Of a DNA stretch of 64,000 bases, positions 17,611-29,776 are shown one piece after another. A program made the position numbers and the translations under genes. How positions within the stretch are numbered: position 1 is the stretch's first letter; each line of letters begins with the position of its first letter. The notes under the pieces are model-generated. The model was given only the letters and a program-made list of their open reading frames with translations, had not been told where the DNA came from and made no database searches. This DNA comes from Armatimonadota bacterium (GTDB lineage: Bacteria > Armatimonadota > HRBIN16), in the NCBI GenBank assembly GCA_026003175.1, contig BPGT01000002.1, positions 496,001-560,000 on the forward strand. The letters are read 5' to 3'.

Positions 17611-18420
17611 TTACCGACAGATTTCCTGCTGCAGAGTCTTTTGCCTGACCGCCTCGAACAGGATTATCCCCGTCGCCACCGCCACGTTCAGCGAGTGTGC
17701 GCCGCCGCCCATGGGGATGCGTATCAGCGCGTCCATCGCCTCGCGCGTTTCGGAAAGCAATCCCGTTTCTTCATTGCCCACCCACAGGCAAAAGGGAGCC
17801 GATAGGTGTTCCTCCCACAGCAAGCGTTGAGCGTGTGCACTGGAGCCAATCTGCCGCCAGCCGTGTTGGCGAAAGGTCTCTATCACCTCCTGACTCTGCG
17901 CGCAGGAAACGACGGGTAGGAAAGCGATACTGCCGGTAGTAGAGCGCACACAGGCGCGGCTGTACGGATCAGCGAGGGGTGCAGCCAGCACGAGGGCGCG
18001 TGCCTGCGCGGCGTCGGCGGTGCGGATGAGCATTCCCAAATTGCGTGGGTCCTGAATGCGCTCCGCCACCAGCACGATGCCCCCGCGGCAGGCGCAGATT
18101 TCGTCCATTGTGGTATTCCACCAGGGCATCACGGCGACGGCAGTGGTGTTGGTCTCGTAACTGCTCACCAGCAAACGGTGAAATAACCCCTTGCTCACGG
18201 AGTAGACCGGGATGCCCGCCTGCTCACACGCGGTAGCCAGTTCGGGTTCGGTTTCCTCTTTGATGTACACCTCCAGCGGGCGCAGGGGAGCGTGCAGTGC
18301 CTTGGCAATTGGCAGCGCGCCTTCCATTAGGAAGCGCCGTTCCGCCTCGCGTGGTGCGGATTCGGTCAGCCGACATGCTGCACGGAAGGCAGGGTGTTTA
18401 AGGTGGGTAACTGGTTGCAT
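17611..18420 (-). CDS. TrmH/SpoU-family RNA methyltransferase
   Basis: SAM-dependent 2'-O-ribose methyltransferase of the SPOUT class, 269 residues. The N-terminal substrate-binding domain (LKHPAFRAACRL, then RRFLMEGALPIAKAL) is followed by the knotted catalytic domain with ERIQDPRNLGMLIRTADAA, LWVGNEETGL and IPMGGGAHSLNVAVATGIILFE, all SpoU motifs. Target could be rRNA or tRNA. It lies six bases after the DUF2227-like gene and probably shares the dnaG-rpoD transcript. Confidence 0.92.
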   Translation of the reverse strand: MQPVTHLKHPAFRAACRLTESAPREAERRFLMEGALPIAKALHAPLRPLEVYIKEETEPELATACEQAGIPVYSVSKGLFHRLLVSSYETNTTAVAVMPWWNTTMDEICACRGGIVLVAERIQDPRNLGMLIRTADAAQARALVLAAPLADPYSRACVRSTTGSIAFLPVVSCAQSQEVIETFRQHGWRQIGSSAHAQRLLWEEHLSAPFCLWVGNEETGLLSETREAMDALIRIPMGGGAHSLNVAVATGIILFEAVRQKTLQQEICR

Positions 18421-18425
18421 TTGCC

Positions 18426-18941
18426 TTACAACGTCCTCTTAAACCATGTCACAAAACCATCGGTGAGCGAGTGCACCACTCCACCTGCGATCAAACCGAT
18501 AAGCGCGGACTGCGCCCACGTCACATGATATTGCAGGCTCAGGCGCAGTTCCCGTTCCAGCGCGCGCAGTATCTCCGACTGGTTAATGGGCACGATCCAC
18601 AGGTCTATCGCGTTCATACCCAGCCTGAGCAGCAAGTACAGCATGAAGAAGAAGTAGAGCGCCCGTAACAGCGGACCCAGCAGCCAGCTGTGCGACAGCC
18701 AGTGACGATGGGGGATCAACATCTGATAGGGGAGCCAGAAGAAGCGAAAGATACCCCAGCGGCGGTAAGCACGCGAGTTTACATCCAGGTCGGGGGATAA
18801 CGCCAACCCGGAGAACAAATACGCACCGATACCTACTCCCGCTGAAGCCCAGTCGGGCGAGGGATGCATTCGAGCGATAACCGGCACCGAAGCTGCAGCG
18901 GTCAAAACCGTGATGGCATCATGAACCCGTCCCGAAGGCAT
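18426..18941 (-). CDS. DUF2227-like (YmdB/metal-binding-type) membrane protein
   Basis: A 171-residue protein with an N-terminal MPSGRVHDAIT, two or three hydrophobic segments (GVGIGAYLFSGLALSPDLD, LLRALYFFFMLYLLLRLG, ALIGLIAGGVVHSLTDG) and conserved His/Asp clusters (SPDLDVNSR, PHRHWLSHS, HSLTDG). The pattern of His/Asp in a small membrane protein is that of the DUF2227 'metal-binding protein' family and resembles the YdjM/PAP2-like hydrolases in layout. Function is unknown. Its ATG overlaps or abuts the end of rpoD. Confidence 0.75.
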   Translation of the reverse strand: MPSGRVHDAITVLTAAASVPVIARMHPSPDWASAGVGIGAYLFSGLALSPDLDVNSRAYRRWGIFRFFWLPYQMLIPHRHWLSHSWLLGPLLRALYFFFMLYLLLRLGMNAIDLWIVPINQSEILRALERELRLSLQYHVTWAQSALIGLIAGGVVHSLTDGFVTWFKRTL

Positions 18942-18943
18942 CC

Positions 18944-20067
<1,124 letters not shown>

Positions 20068-20071
<4 letters not shown>

Positions 20072-21876
20072 TCCCTTCGGTCGCGTCGCGCGTCGGAGTG
20101 TAGCTCATTGATAAGCCTTTGGTACTCTTGATAATTCACGCTATCCGGCGAGAAATCCTGCGCCAGCTGTGCAGAAATCTGCACCTGTCGCGTGCGCTTG
20201 TGCCATCGCTGCAGGAAGGTTGCCGAGTCGCGCAACACCTGTTCGTTCAACGGTTCCTCCAACGACAGCCGCGTCGAAACCACCTCTCGCAGGCGCGGGT
20301 CGCTCAGCGCAGAGAGAAGCGACGGGAGATGCAGTTCCATACCCGCGTCCCACGCACGCCGTACCAACTCAAAAAACTGTCTGGCAGCATCACTGACCAT
20401 ACTGTCCGCCTGGGCGATTTGCAGTACCAGCGTTCGCCATTCCTCTGAGAGTATACCCCGAAGCAACGCGCTTTCTGCACGCACCACCCCGGACGGAAGC
20501 TGCTCGCCAACATCCACAGGCGGAGCCGAATCCGGCGCGGACTGCTCCTTTTTCTTTTCCACTTCTTTATAACGCAAGAATCGTTCCACTTCCCGCCGAA
20601 TCTGCGCCTCGGGTATACTGGGATTTGTAAAATAGGCGGGATGGAGTGGCGCCAGCTGCGTGATATACCTGTCTCGCTCGATGCCCGATGGTATCGCCGC
20701 TAGTATGGGAATGGCCGCTTTCAACACTTTAATTCTACCCTCTGCCGTGTTCGTATTGTATCGCCGGTGGAGGTCGTCCAGCAGAAAGGCAGGGAGAGGT
20801 TGCGCTTTGTCCAGGCACTCCTGCAGGGCGGGGGCACCCAGCCGACGCAACAGGCTGTCGGGGTCTTCGCCATCGGGCAGGCGTGCGATGAGAACCTCTA
20901 TTTCGTGTTGTTGCAATACCTCTGCAGCGCGTTTTGCCGCTTCCACGCCCGCGCTGTCCGAATCGTAAACCACAATCACGCGCGACACAAGGCGCGAAAG
21001 GACACCTACCTGTTCCTCGGTCAGGGCGGTGCCCATCGTGGCAATGGCATGGGTGAAGCCTGCCTGATGCGCTGCTACCACATCCATATAGCCTTCCAGC
21101 AGCAGGGCGGTGTGCTCGATCATCATGCGTTCCTTCGCGAGGTGCAGGGCGTAGATGGTGCGACTCTTGCGGAACAGGGGGGTTTCAGGGCTGTTCAGGT
21201 ACTTCGGTTGCGCATCGCCCAGGGCGCGTCCCCCGAAGGCAACTACCCGTCCTTGTCTGTCCCATATCGGGAACATGAGGCGGTCGCGGAAACGGTCATA
21301 GTATTCGCCGCTCTGTCCCTGCACCACCAACCCTGCTTCCGCCGCGATGGTCAGCGGTATCTTTTTCGCCCTGATGAGGTTGGTGAGCGCGGACCAGTCG
21401 GGGGGGGCGTAACCAATGCCGAAGCGCTCCTGTGTCTCGGGTGTGACCCCGCGCTGTTGCAGCACACGCTGGGGCAGGGGATAGCGTTTAAGCATATCAC
21501 GGAAGAACTGCGTGGCGAGCTGGTTCACCTGCAGTATCTGTTCGCGACGGTCTTTCTGTTGCCGGGCAGAGGCTGAGCCTGTGGTGCGGAAATCCAACCC
21601 CAGGCGCTCAGCAAGCATTCGGGCTGCATCCAGAAAGGTAACGTTTTCGATTCGCATGATGAAATCGAACACATCGCCGTACTGTCCACAGCCAAAGCAC
21701 CGCCATCGCTGCAGCGAGGGGTTAACGGTAAAGGAAGGTGTCTTCTCGGCATGGAACGGGCATAAACCTTTGAAGTTTTTGCCTGTTCGCTTCAGCGCCA
21801 CGTACTGCGAGACCACCTCTACGATGTCGCTGCGCGCACGGATTTCGTCCAGGTCTGCGTCGGCGCGTGATGCCAC
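20068..21876 (-). CDS. dnaG: DNA primase DnaG
   Basis: Synthesises RNA primers at the replication fork. The roughly 602-residue protein has the CHC2 zinc ribbon (CPFH ... CFGC, about 38-62), the DnaG catalytic N-terminal domain, a Toprim domain ([16 protein letters not shown] and VVYDSDSAG) and a C-terminal helicase-binding region. I favour GTG 21876: the GGAGG lies nine bases upstream, whereas another in-frame GTG at 21882 is only three bases from it. It is translationally coupled to rpoD. Confidence 0.96.
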
Positions 21877-21938
21877 AGACACCTTCCTCCATCAGGCTGG
21901 CTCCTGTGTAGTTTGGATAGCGGAGCACTGGTTACCGG

Positions 21939-22988
21939 CTACTGCTCCATAGCCGCTACGATGATAGAGACCACCTTGTTATCGTAGAACTGGAACGCTA
22001 CGTGATGGTTAGGGTAGCTCACGTACACGGTGGCTCCCATGTTCTGGTGTTCCTTGGGCCAGCCGTATGTTTGGACCACCTTCTGATAGGTGTCGCCGAG
22101 TTTGATGCCGCGCGAAGTGCGCGCCAACCCGGACTTGTCCTCGTAGCCAATCGCCTTCGCCTGTACCACGTAACCGTCCTTGTTGACCAGAAACTCGTAG
22201 ATGACGCCACCCGGTCGCTCGTAGATGAGGGTGGTCTCCTGCTCATACATCATACCGCCCGGCGTAGTGCGCAGACCAACGGAAGGCAAGCCAATGCCTG
22301 CGGGCGTGCCGCCCATCCCTGCCATGCCGGGCATTCCGGGCATCGCGGGCGTACCGGGCATCGAGGGCATACCGGGTCGCGCAGGAGCCCCGATACCTCC
22401 GGGCAGACCGGGCAAGCCGGGAGCACCTGCCATCGGCGCACCGAAGGTAGGCGCGCCCATCATGGGAGCACCACCCGCCATCGGCGCACCGAAGGTAGGC
22501 GCGCCCATCATGGGAGCACCACCTGCCATCGCCGCACCTTCTTCCTCTTCCAATCCACCACCGAAGCGTCCTCTGCCTGCCATCATGCCTGCTCTACCGC
22601 CTACTGCTGCACCAACGCCAGCCATAGGGGGCATTCCACCATACGCACCATACGGAGGCATCCCGGGCGTCGGTCCTGTGCCCATGTAGCCGGAGACGCC
22701 GGGCATCCCAGGCATTCCGGGTGCGCCTGCCAATCCCGCGCGTCCGGGCATACCTGCCATGCCTGCCACACCCGCCTGCGCGCCTGGCAGGTTGTATGCA
22801 ACTTGTCCTACCGTGACCTGTGTGGGGTTACCGAACCGCGCCAGCACGGTCTGTACTTTGGACAACATGCGAATGCCCAGAAACTGGCGTTCGATAGCGT
22901 GCGCCGGGTTAACCCACCCGAGCAAGCAAGCGGCGACCACCATGCCTGTCACTCCGCCTTTTCGGAGCAAGCCTGCCATGCTCTTCAT
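21939..22988 (-). CDS. Secreted collagen-like Gly-x-y repeat protein
   Basis: The start at ATG 22988 follows GGGGAGGAAACCAG. The 12-residue longer frame is discarded. The 349-residue product has a signal peptide (MKSMAGLLRKGG, hydrophobic core, AHA), a short globular stretch (IERQFLGIRMLSKVQTVLARFGNPT), a low-complexity region of GMP/GAP/GLP-type triplets (about 75-250, interrupted), and a C-terminal globular domain with Tyr-rich strands (KLGDTYQKVVQTYGWPKEHQ, YPNHHVAFQFYDNKVVSIIVAAME). A 48-base unit coding for a 16-residue repeat is duplicated at 22429-22523. The flanking globular halves look like one domain that recognises a sequence-curve relation (similar to 'FGNPT ... YGWP' halves) split by the collagen-like insert. 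Function unknown. Confidence 0.8.
   Translation of the reverse strand: MKSMAGLLRKGGVTGMVVAACLLGWVNPAHAIERQFLGIRMLSKVQTVLARFGNPTQVTVGQVAYNLPGAQAGVAGMAGMPGRAGLAGAPGMPGMPGVSGYMGTGPTPGMPPYGAYGGMPPMAGVGAAVGGRAGMMAGRGRFGGGLEEEEGAAMAGGAPMMGAPTFGAPMAGGAPMMGAPTFGAPMAGAPGLPGLPGGIGAPARPGMPSMPGTPAMPGMPGMAGMGGTPAGIGLPSVGLRTTPGGMMYEQETTLIYERPGGVIYEFLVNKDGYVVQAKAIGYEDKSGLARTSRGIKLGDTYQKVVQTYGWPKEHQNMGATVYVSYPNHHVAFQFYDNKVVSIIVAAMEQ
22429..22523. repeat. 48-bp tandem duplication inside the collagen-like gene
   Basis: Two nearly identical units begin at 22429 and 22477 and code for 16 residues each (APMAGGAPMMGAPTFG). They are in frame, so they change only the length of the repeat region. Confidence 0.85.
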
Positions 22989-23100
22989 CTGGTTTCCTCC
23001 CCTTCGTTCTTCGTTTCGCGCCAAAAGAGCTTACTGGAGTGCACTCTTCGGCAAGGGCGAACGGTTTTCCTGCCTGAGACTGGCACCTGTTTCTATTATT

Positions 23101-23130
23101 AGTGTACCGTTCGTCTATTGTTAGACGCAA
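23101..23130 (-). promoter_or_regulatory. Candidate promoter of the collagen-like gene with a palindrome in its spacer
   Basis: Minus strand: TTGCGT (23130-23125), 18 bases, TACACT (23106-23101). The spacer contains GTCTA-TTGT-TAGAC (23113-23126), a perfect five-base inverted repeat that could be a repressor or activator site. The -35 equals that of the tRNA-Ser promoter. Confidence 0.45.
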
Positions 23131-23185
23131 CAGACACGCCAAAGGTAACGGGGGCGAAGCAAATTGTCTTGCAGGTTGTCGTCGG

Positions 23186-23214
23186 TTGCGGCTTGCCGAT
23201 GAAAATGCTATACT
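23186..23214 (+). promoter_or_regulatory. Promoter of the putative lipoprotein gene
   Basis: TTGCGG (23186-23191), 17 bases, TATACT (23209-23214). The expected transcript start is near 23221, about 30 bases before the chosen ATG. Confidence 0.6.
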
Positions 23215-23252
23215 GACCGTGATGCCACATCACCCGGAAAAAGGTGGTCGCG

Positions 23253-23930
23253 ATGCGAAAAGACGGTATGCAGCGGTGGAATCACCGTGATAAAATCACA
23301 CGGAGGGAGTTTCTGCAGCTGTCTTTTGCTCTTGCTCCTGTTCTTGCCGGCTGTAGTGGATCGAGCAACACCCGGTACCAGCCTCCTCCACCAGACTTCT
23401 GGTTGCTCGGTAGTGAGGAAGAGATCGCTGAGCAAACGCGGAGGGCGGTGCAGTTTGCTACCGGCAACGGGCAGGGGGCTCGCCCTGTGACGCTTGGAGT
23501 GGCGGGGCAGGTTTTCCGAATCGAACCCACTGAGAGGGCAAACGTGGTGCAAATCACTCGATGGGCGGCTGGGGAGATGGAGCAGGTTGCCATTCGCTGG
23601 GCACTGGACGGCATGAGCTTTGACGATCAACGCAGGATTCGCCTGAACTCTCGGGGCGTTACGGACTGGATAAACTGGGGAGTGAGGGCGATCGTGCTGC
23701 TGCTGATAGTCTGGTTGGGAGCGAGTGTAGCCAAGTTCATCATGGCGGCAATCGCTACTGTGGCTTTCTACCTTCTTCTGGCTGCCATCCTCGCAACCGC
23801 AGTCGGAGTGGCTCTGGAACTGCTAAAGCTCACAGGGCTTACATGGAACGACGTGACGGCGTTTGTGCAGACGACCGTTACCACACTGGTCCAGTTCCTG
23901 AGGGAGATAGTAGGTTCTGTCTCTCCTTGA
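23253..23930 (+). CDS. Putative lipoprotein with two membrane helices, unknown function
   Basis: ATG 23253 follows AAGGTGG at five to six bases; a GTG three codons upstream is less likely. The 225-residue protein starts with a twin-arginine-like motif (TRREFLQLSF) and a lipobox-like LAGC at about 29-32, then Ser/Gly. A soluble stretch (35-145) has no family I recognise. The C-terminal part has two strongly hydrophobic segments (AIVLLLIVWLGASVAKFIM and AFYLLLAAILATAVGVALELL), then an amphipathic end. It may be a Tat-exported lipoprotein, or an ordinary membrane protein. It is followed 48 bases later by the DUF4380-like gene. Confidence 0.65.
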   Translation: MRKDGMQRWNHRDKITRREFLQLSFALAPVLAGCSGSSNTRYQPPPPDFWLLGSEEEIAEQTRRAVQFATGNGQGARPVTLGVAGQVFRIEPTERANVVQITRWAAGEMEQVAIRWALDGMSFDDQRRIRLNSRGVTDWINWGVRAIVLLLIVWLGASVAKFIMAAIATVAFYLLLAAILATAVGVALELLKLTGLTWNDVTAFVQTTVTTLVQFLREIVGSVSP

Positions 23931-23978
23931 GGAGGCGTGTGTGGAGCCTGCAGCAAGGTTCGTTATGGAGGGTAGCGT

Positions 23979-24944
23979 ATGTGGCGATGGATTCTTTGTG
24001 TGTGCTCTATCATCCCGTGCGTGGCGGCATGGGCGCAGCAAGTAGAGCGTGTTTCTTACAAAGGCTGGCAGGATTGCTACCGCCTGACGAACGGTACGGT
24101 GGAGCTGGTGGTCGTTCCCTCTATCGCCCGCATCATGCACTATGGCTTCGTGGGTGAGCCAAACATGCTATGGGTCAACCCGGCAACTGAGGGCAGGCCG
24201 GTCAAGCCGGGTGAGTGGCCGAACCACGGCGGGGATAAGGCGTGGGTGTGGCCTCAGGACGAGTGGGAGATGCGCACCGGCAGGGGATGGCCACCTCCCT
24301 CAGCGACAGACCAGGTGCCTCATCAAGCGGAGATTATCGCAGGTAACGTTATTCGGTTGACCTCGCCGCTGGTGGCAGGATATGGAGTGCGTATTGTGCG
24401 CGAGATTCGTCTGGAGCCGTCAGGCACGCGCGTACACATCCTGACACGACTGGAAAAGGTACGCGAGGGGGCGGATTTTGCGGTTGCTGCATGGGTGGTA
24501 GCACAGCTGCCTGTACCGGAACTGTTGCTGATTCGGCTACATTCCGGTTCTGCGTTGAGCGACGGATACAAGCTGTTCAGCCCAGACCCGTGGAAGGCTG
24601 TGCGTCGGCTGGGGGCGGATATTCTACTACCGGAGCGTCGCACCGATGTGGCGGTGAAGCTGGGCTGCGATGCGGACATTCTGGCGTGGTTCAAGCCGCC
24701 CTATCTGGTGGTGCATCACTCACCCATTGCGAGTTTGTCAGATTTCAAGCCGGGCGACCACGCGCAGATTTTCTCGAATTCAGACACACTGCCGTACATC
24801 GAGCTGGAGTTCACTTCACCGTTGAAGGTGTTGCGTAATGGGGAGAGTGTATCCCTGGAGGTCACCTGGGATCTGTATCGCATCTCGCCTGAGAAAGGGA
24901 CACCTGAGGCACTGGCAGAGTTTTTGCGGGCATACGGGCGTTAG
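23979..24944 (+). CDS. Secreted DUF4380-like (aldose-epimerase-fold-like) protein
   Basis: Start fixed by GGAGGGTAGCGT before ATG. The 321-residue product has a signal peptide (MWRWILCVCSII ... AAWAQ). The early region NGTVELVVVPSIARIMHYGF and the GEPNMLWVN segment are typical of DUF4380 and related galactose-mutarotase-like beta sandwiches, as is VRIVREIRLEPSGTRVHILTRLE. Such proteins probably bind or modify carbohydrates. No catalytic residues can be assigned here. Confidence 0.72.
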   Translation: MWRWILCVCSIIPCVAAWAQQVERVSYKGWQDCYRLTNGTVELVVVPSIARIMHYGFVGEPNMLWVNPATEGRPVKPGEWPNHGGDKAWVWPQDEWEMRTGRGWPPPSATDQVPHQAEIIAGNVIRLTSPLVAGYGVRIVREIRLEPSGTRVHILTRLEKVREGADFAVAAWVVAQLPVPELLLIRLHSGSALSDGYKLFSPDPWKAVRRLGADILLPERRTDVAVKLGCDADILAWFKPPYLVVHHSPIASLSDFKPGDHAQIFSNSDTLPYIELEFTSPLKVLRNGESVSLEVTWDLYRISPEKGTPEALAEFLRAYGR

Positions 24945-24948
24945 GGGT

Positions 24949-24970
24949 AAACCTAACCCCCTTGCCCCCC
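24949..24970. repeat. Partial family A element
   Basis: AAACCTAACCCCCTTGCCCCCC, the left part of the extended family A copies at 16476 and 50505, without the matching right half. It lies in the 31-base gap between the convergent DUF4380-like gene and secA. Confidence 0.5.
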
Positions 24971-24975
24971 GACTA

Positions 24976-27990
<3,015 letters not shown>

Positions 27991-28087
27991 GACGTACTCC
28001 TTCGGCGCGTGCGAGGTATTCCCCAACCGATTACGGTGTTATTTTCGGCTTTCTCCTCGTAGGTGAATACGGTGTATCCACAGATAG

Positions 28088-28117
28088 ATGTTACCAGTCT
28101 AAACCAGTGATTGTCAA
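28088..28117 (-). promoter_or_regulatory. Promoter of secA
   Basis: Minus strand: TTGACA (28117-28112), 18 bases, TAACAT (28093-28088). This predicts a leader of about 90 bases before the secA ATG. Confidence 0.6.
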
Positions 28118-28255
28118 TCTGCACAGCAGGAGGGGATTGCTTCGCCCGAAGTTCTGCAGGGAGGTGGCACAGCCCCAAAGGACGAAGGCGGCTCGGCTGG
28201 TACCTTGCCTCCAGGCGGTTGTGGGACAAGAATCACGAAATCCTCCCCAAAATGC

Positions 28256-28285
28256 TTGATTTTGGTGTACGCAGGTTGGTATAAT
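28256..28285 (+). promoter_or_regulatory. Promoter of the HAF-repeat gene
   Basis: TTGATT (28256-28261), 18 bases, TATAAT (28280-28285). The transcript would start near 28292 and have a leader of about 130 bases. Confidence 0.6.
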
Positions 28286-28425
28286 CGGTGCATATATGGT
28301 GTTATACCTGACACTTTCTGAACCAATTTCCCAGATGGGTCTGAATGCGGAGGAGGGGGCGACACTGCCAGCTTCCGCGTCCAGATAGACAAGCCAAACA
28401 CTTGCAGAAAGGAGGTCTGTACGGA

Positions 28426-29550
28426 GTGAAAGCATTTTGGGTTTACCGGATGTTGCTCGCGTTTCTCGTGTTCAGCGTATGGGGGCGGAACGAGGCACAG
28501 ACGTTAACCTGGCTGGGTACGCTGCCAGGCAATAACCCGAGCTATGCGTTCGCCCTCTCTACTGACGGCTCGGTGGTGGTCGGTATGGCACACAATTCCA
28601 GTAATCATTGGCGTGCCTTTCGCTGGACTTCCGGTGGCGGGATGCAAGATCTGGGCACGCTGGGTGGTATGCACAGTTATGGGTTAGGTGTTTCAGCAGA
28701 CGGCTCAGTGGTGGTCGGCTGGTCAAACGACATCAGTGGGAGACAACGTGCTATTCGCTGGACTTCCGGTGGCGGGATGCAGGATCTGGGCACACTGGGC
28801 GGTGCGCATAGTTACGCGGCTGCCGTTTCCGCGAATGGTTTGACGGTGGTCGGTGGGGCGAACAACGCCAGTGGAGCGTGGCGCGCTTTTCGTTGGACCT
28901 CTGGTGGCGGGATGCAGGATCTGGGCACGCTGCCAGGTGGCCCGGAGAGCTATGCGTATGGTGTCTCCGCAGATGGCTCGGTGGTTGCTGGCAGGGCAAC
29001 CAATGCGAGCGGGAAACTCCGTGCCTTTCGCTGGACTTCCGGTGGCGGGATGCAGGATCTGGGCACGCTGTCGGGCGGTTCGTGGAGCTATGCATATGGT
29101 GTCTCTGCGGACGGCTCAGCGGTGGTCGGCTGGGCAGACACAACCGGTGGGCAACAGCGTGCCTTTCGCTGGACTTCCGGTGGCGGGATGCAAGATCTGG
29201 GCACGCTACCCGGATACAATTCGTTCTTGGGCATAGGTGTCTCTGCGAGTGGTTCGGTGGTGGTCGGTAGGGCAGACAATGCCCTTTATACAGCTGCCTT
29301 TCGCTGGACGGCGATTGGCGGCATGGAAGACCTGAACTCCAGCTACGCCAGCTTGCTCGCCAACGGCTCGTGGCTTTATGGAGCCTACTCCATCTCGCCC
29401 GATGGACGCTATATTGTGGGCAATGGCTGGAACGCCGCCACCCAACGTTATGAAGCCTACCTGCTGGATACGCTGACGATACCGGAGCCGGCGAGCTGGC
29501 TGTTGTTTGGTGTGGGATTGACTTGCTTCATGCGCCGCAGGCGCAGGTAA
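28426..29550 (+). CDS. Secreted HAF-repeat beta-propeller-like protein with PEP-CTERM sorting signal
   Basis: GTG 28426 lies ten bases after AAAGGAGG and opens a signal peptide (VKAFWVYRMLLAFLVFSVWG). The 374-residue protein consists of about six HAF repeats of 45-46 residues: AFRWTSGGGMQDLGTLGG, then a SYAYGVSADGSVVVG strand. The family is expected to fold as a beta-propeller or beta-solenoid. The C-terminus TIPEPASWLLFGVG ... MRRRRR is a PEP-CTERM signal (PEP motif, hydrophobic helix, Arg tail) for processing by an exosortase, which is not in the window. It is likely an exported surface protein of unknown role. Confidence 0.88.
   Translation: MKAFWVYRMLLAFLVFSVWGRNEAQTLTWLGTLPGNNPSYAFALSTDGSVVVGMAHNSSNHWRAFRWTSGGGMQDLGTLGGMHSYGLGVSADGSVVVGWSNDISGRQRAIRWTSGGGMQDLGTLGGAHSYAAAVSANGLTVVGGANNASGAWRAFRWTSGGGMQDLGTLPGGPESYAYGVSADGSVVAGRATNASGKLRAFRWTSGGGMQDLGTLSGGSWSYAYGVSADGSAVVGWADTTGGQQRAFRWTSGGGMQDLGTLPGYNSFLGIGVSASGSVVVGRADNALYTAAFRWTAIGGMEDLNSSYASLLANGSWLYGAYSISPDGRYIVGNGWNAATQRYEAYLLDTLTIPEPASWLLFGVGLTCFMRRRRR
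28621..29343 (+). repeat. Tandem 135/138-bp repeats within the HAF gene
   Basis: A nearly invariant block beginning CGCTGGACTTCCGGTGGCGG starts at 28621, 28756, 28891, 29029 and 29167, with a more diverged sixth copy at 29302. Spacings are 135, 135, 138, 138 and 135 bases, always whole codons. The high DNA identity in the block suggests recent duplication or gene conversion. Confidence 0.9.
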
Positions 29551-29590
29551 GCCTTCGCTTTTGTTGCCTGCTCTCGGTTGTGGAGAGCGT

Positions 29591-29618
29591 GGGGTGCACG
29601 CACCGGTGCGTGCGCCCC
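29591..29618 (+). terminator. Strong hairpin after the PEP-CTERM gene, possible terminator
   Basis: GGGGTGCACGCAC (29591-29603) pairs with GTGCGTGCGCCCC (29606-29618) with one G-T wobble, followed by GGTTTCGGTTT. The stem is very stable but the T-tract is broken, so termination is plausible, not certain. It lies 41 bases after the HAF stop codon, just before the orphan dockerin-like sequence. Confidence 0.5.
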
Positions 29619-29629
29619 GGTTTCGGTTT

Positions 29630-29776
29630 GACTTGGGCGTGTTAGTGGCGGCGTTTGGGAGTATGCCGGGCGATGCGAACTGGAACCCTGAGGCGGATTT
29701 GGATGGTGACGAGGAGGTGACGCTGTTTGATTTCGGGGTGCTGGTGAGCAACTTCGGCGCGGTCGGGGATGATTAG
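29630..29776 (+). pseudogene. Orphan dockerin-like C-terminal fragment
   Basis: An open stretch codes for DLGVLVAAFGSMPGDANW, then DLDGDEEVTLFDFGVLV and a short acidic end with a stop at 29774-29776. It is closely similar, at DNA and protein level, to the last 45-48 residues of the secreted glycosidase-like protein ending at 13881. The first EF-hand loop and everything upstream are missing, and there is no start codon with a ribosome-binding site. It looks like the 3' stub of a lost dockerin-tailed gene, now fused to intergenic DNA behind the HAF gene. Its stop overlaps the stop of the convergent nuclease gene. Confidence 0.7.

Larger units (their letters stand above)
27991..28425. other. Divergent intergenic region between secA and the HAF-repeat gene
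   Basis: The 435 bases hold a promoter for each flanking gene (28088-28117 minus, 28256-28285 plus) and leaders of about 90 and 130 bases. Short minus-strand frames here lack ribosome-binding sites and family resemblance, so I see no gene. Confidence 0.6.

Noticed and set aside
22002-23102. His/Arg-rich open frame opposite the collagen-like gene
   Set aside because: Its repeats are the complement of the Gly-Met-Pro triplets; the minus-strand frame has a signal peptide and a good ribosome-binding site.
28621-29343. Regular repeats of about 135 bases that could be taken for a CRISPR array
   Set aside because: They are in frame, encode HAF repeats, and both unit and spacing are far longer than CRISPR repeats and spacers.
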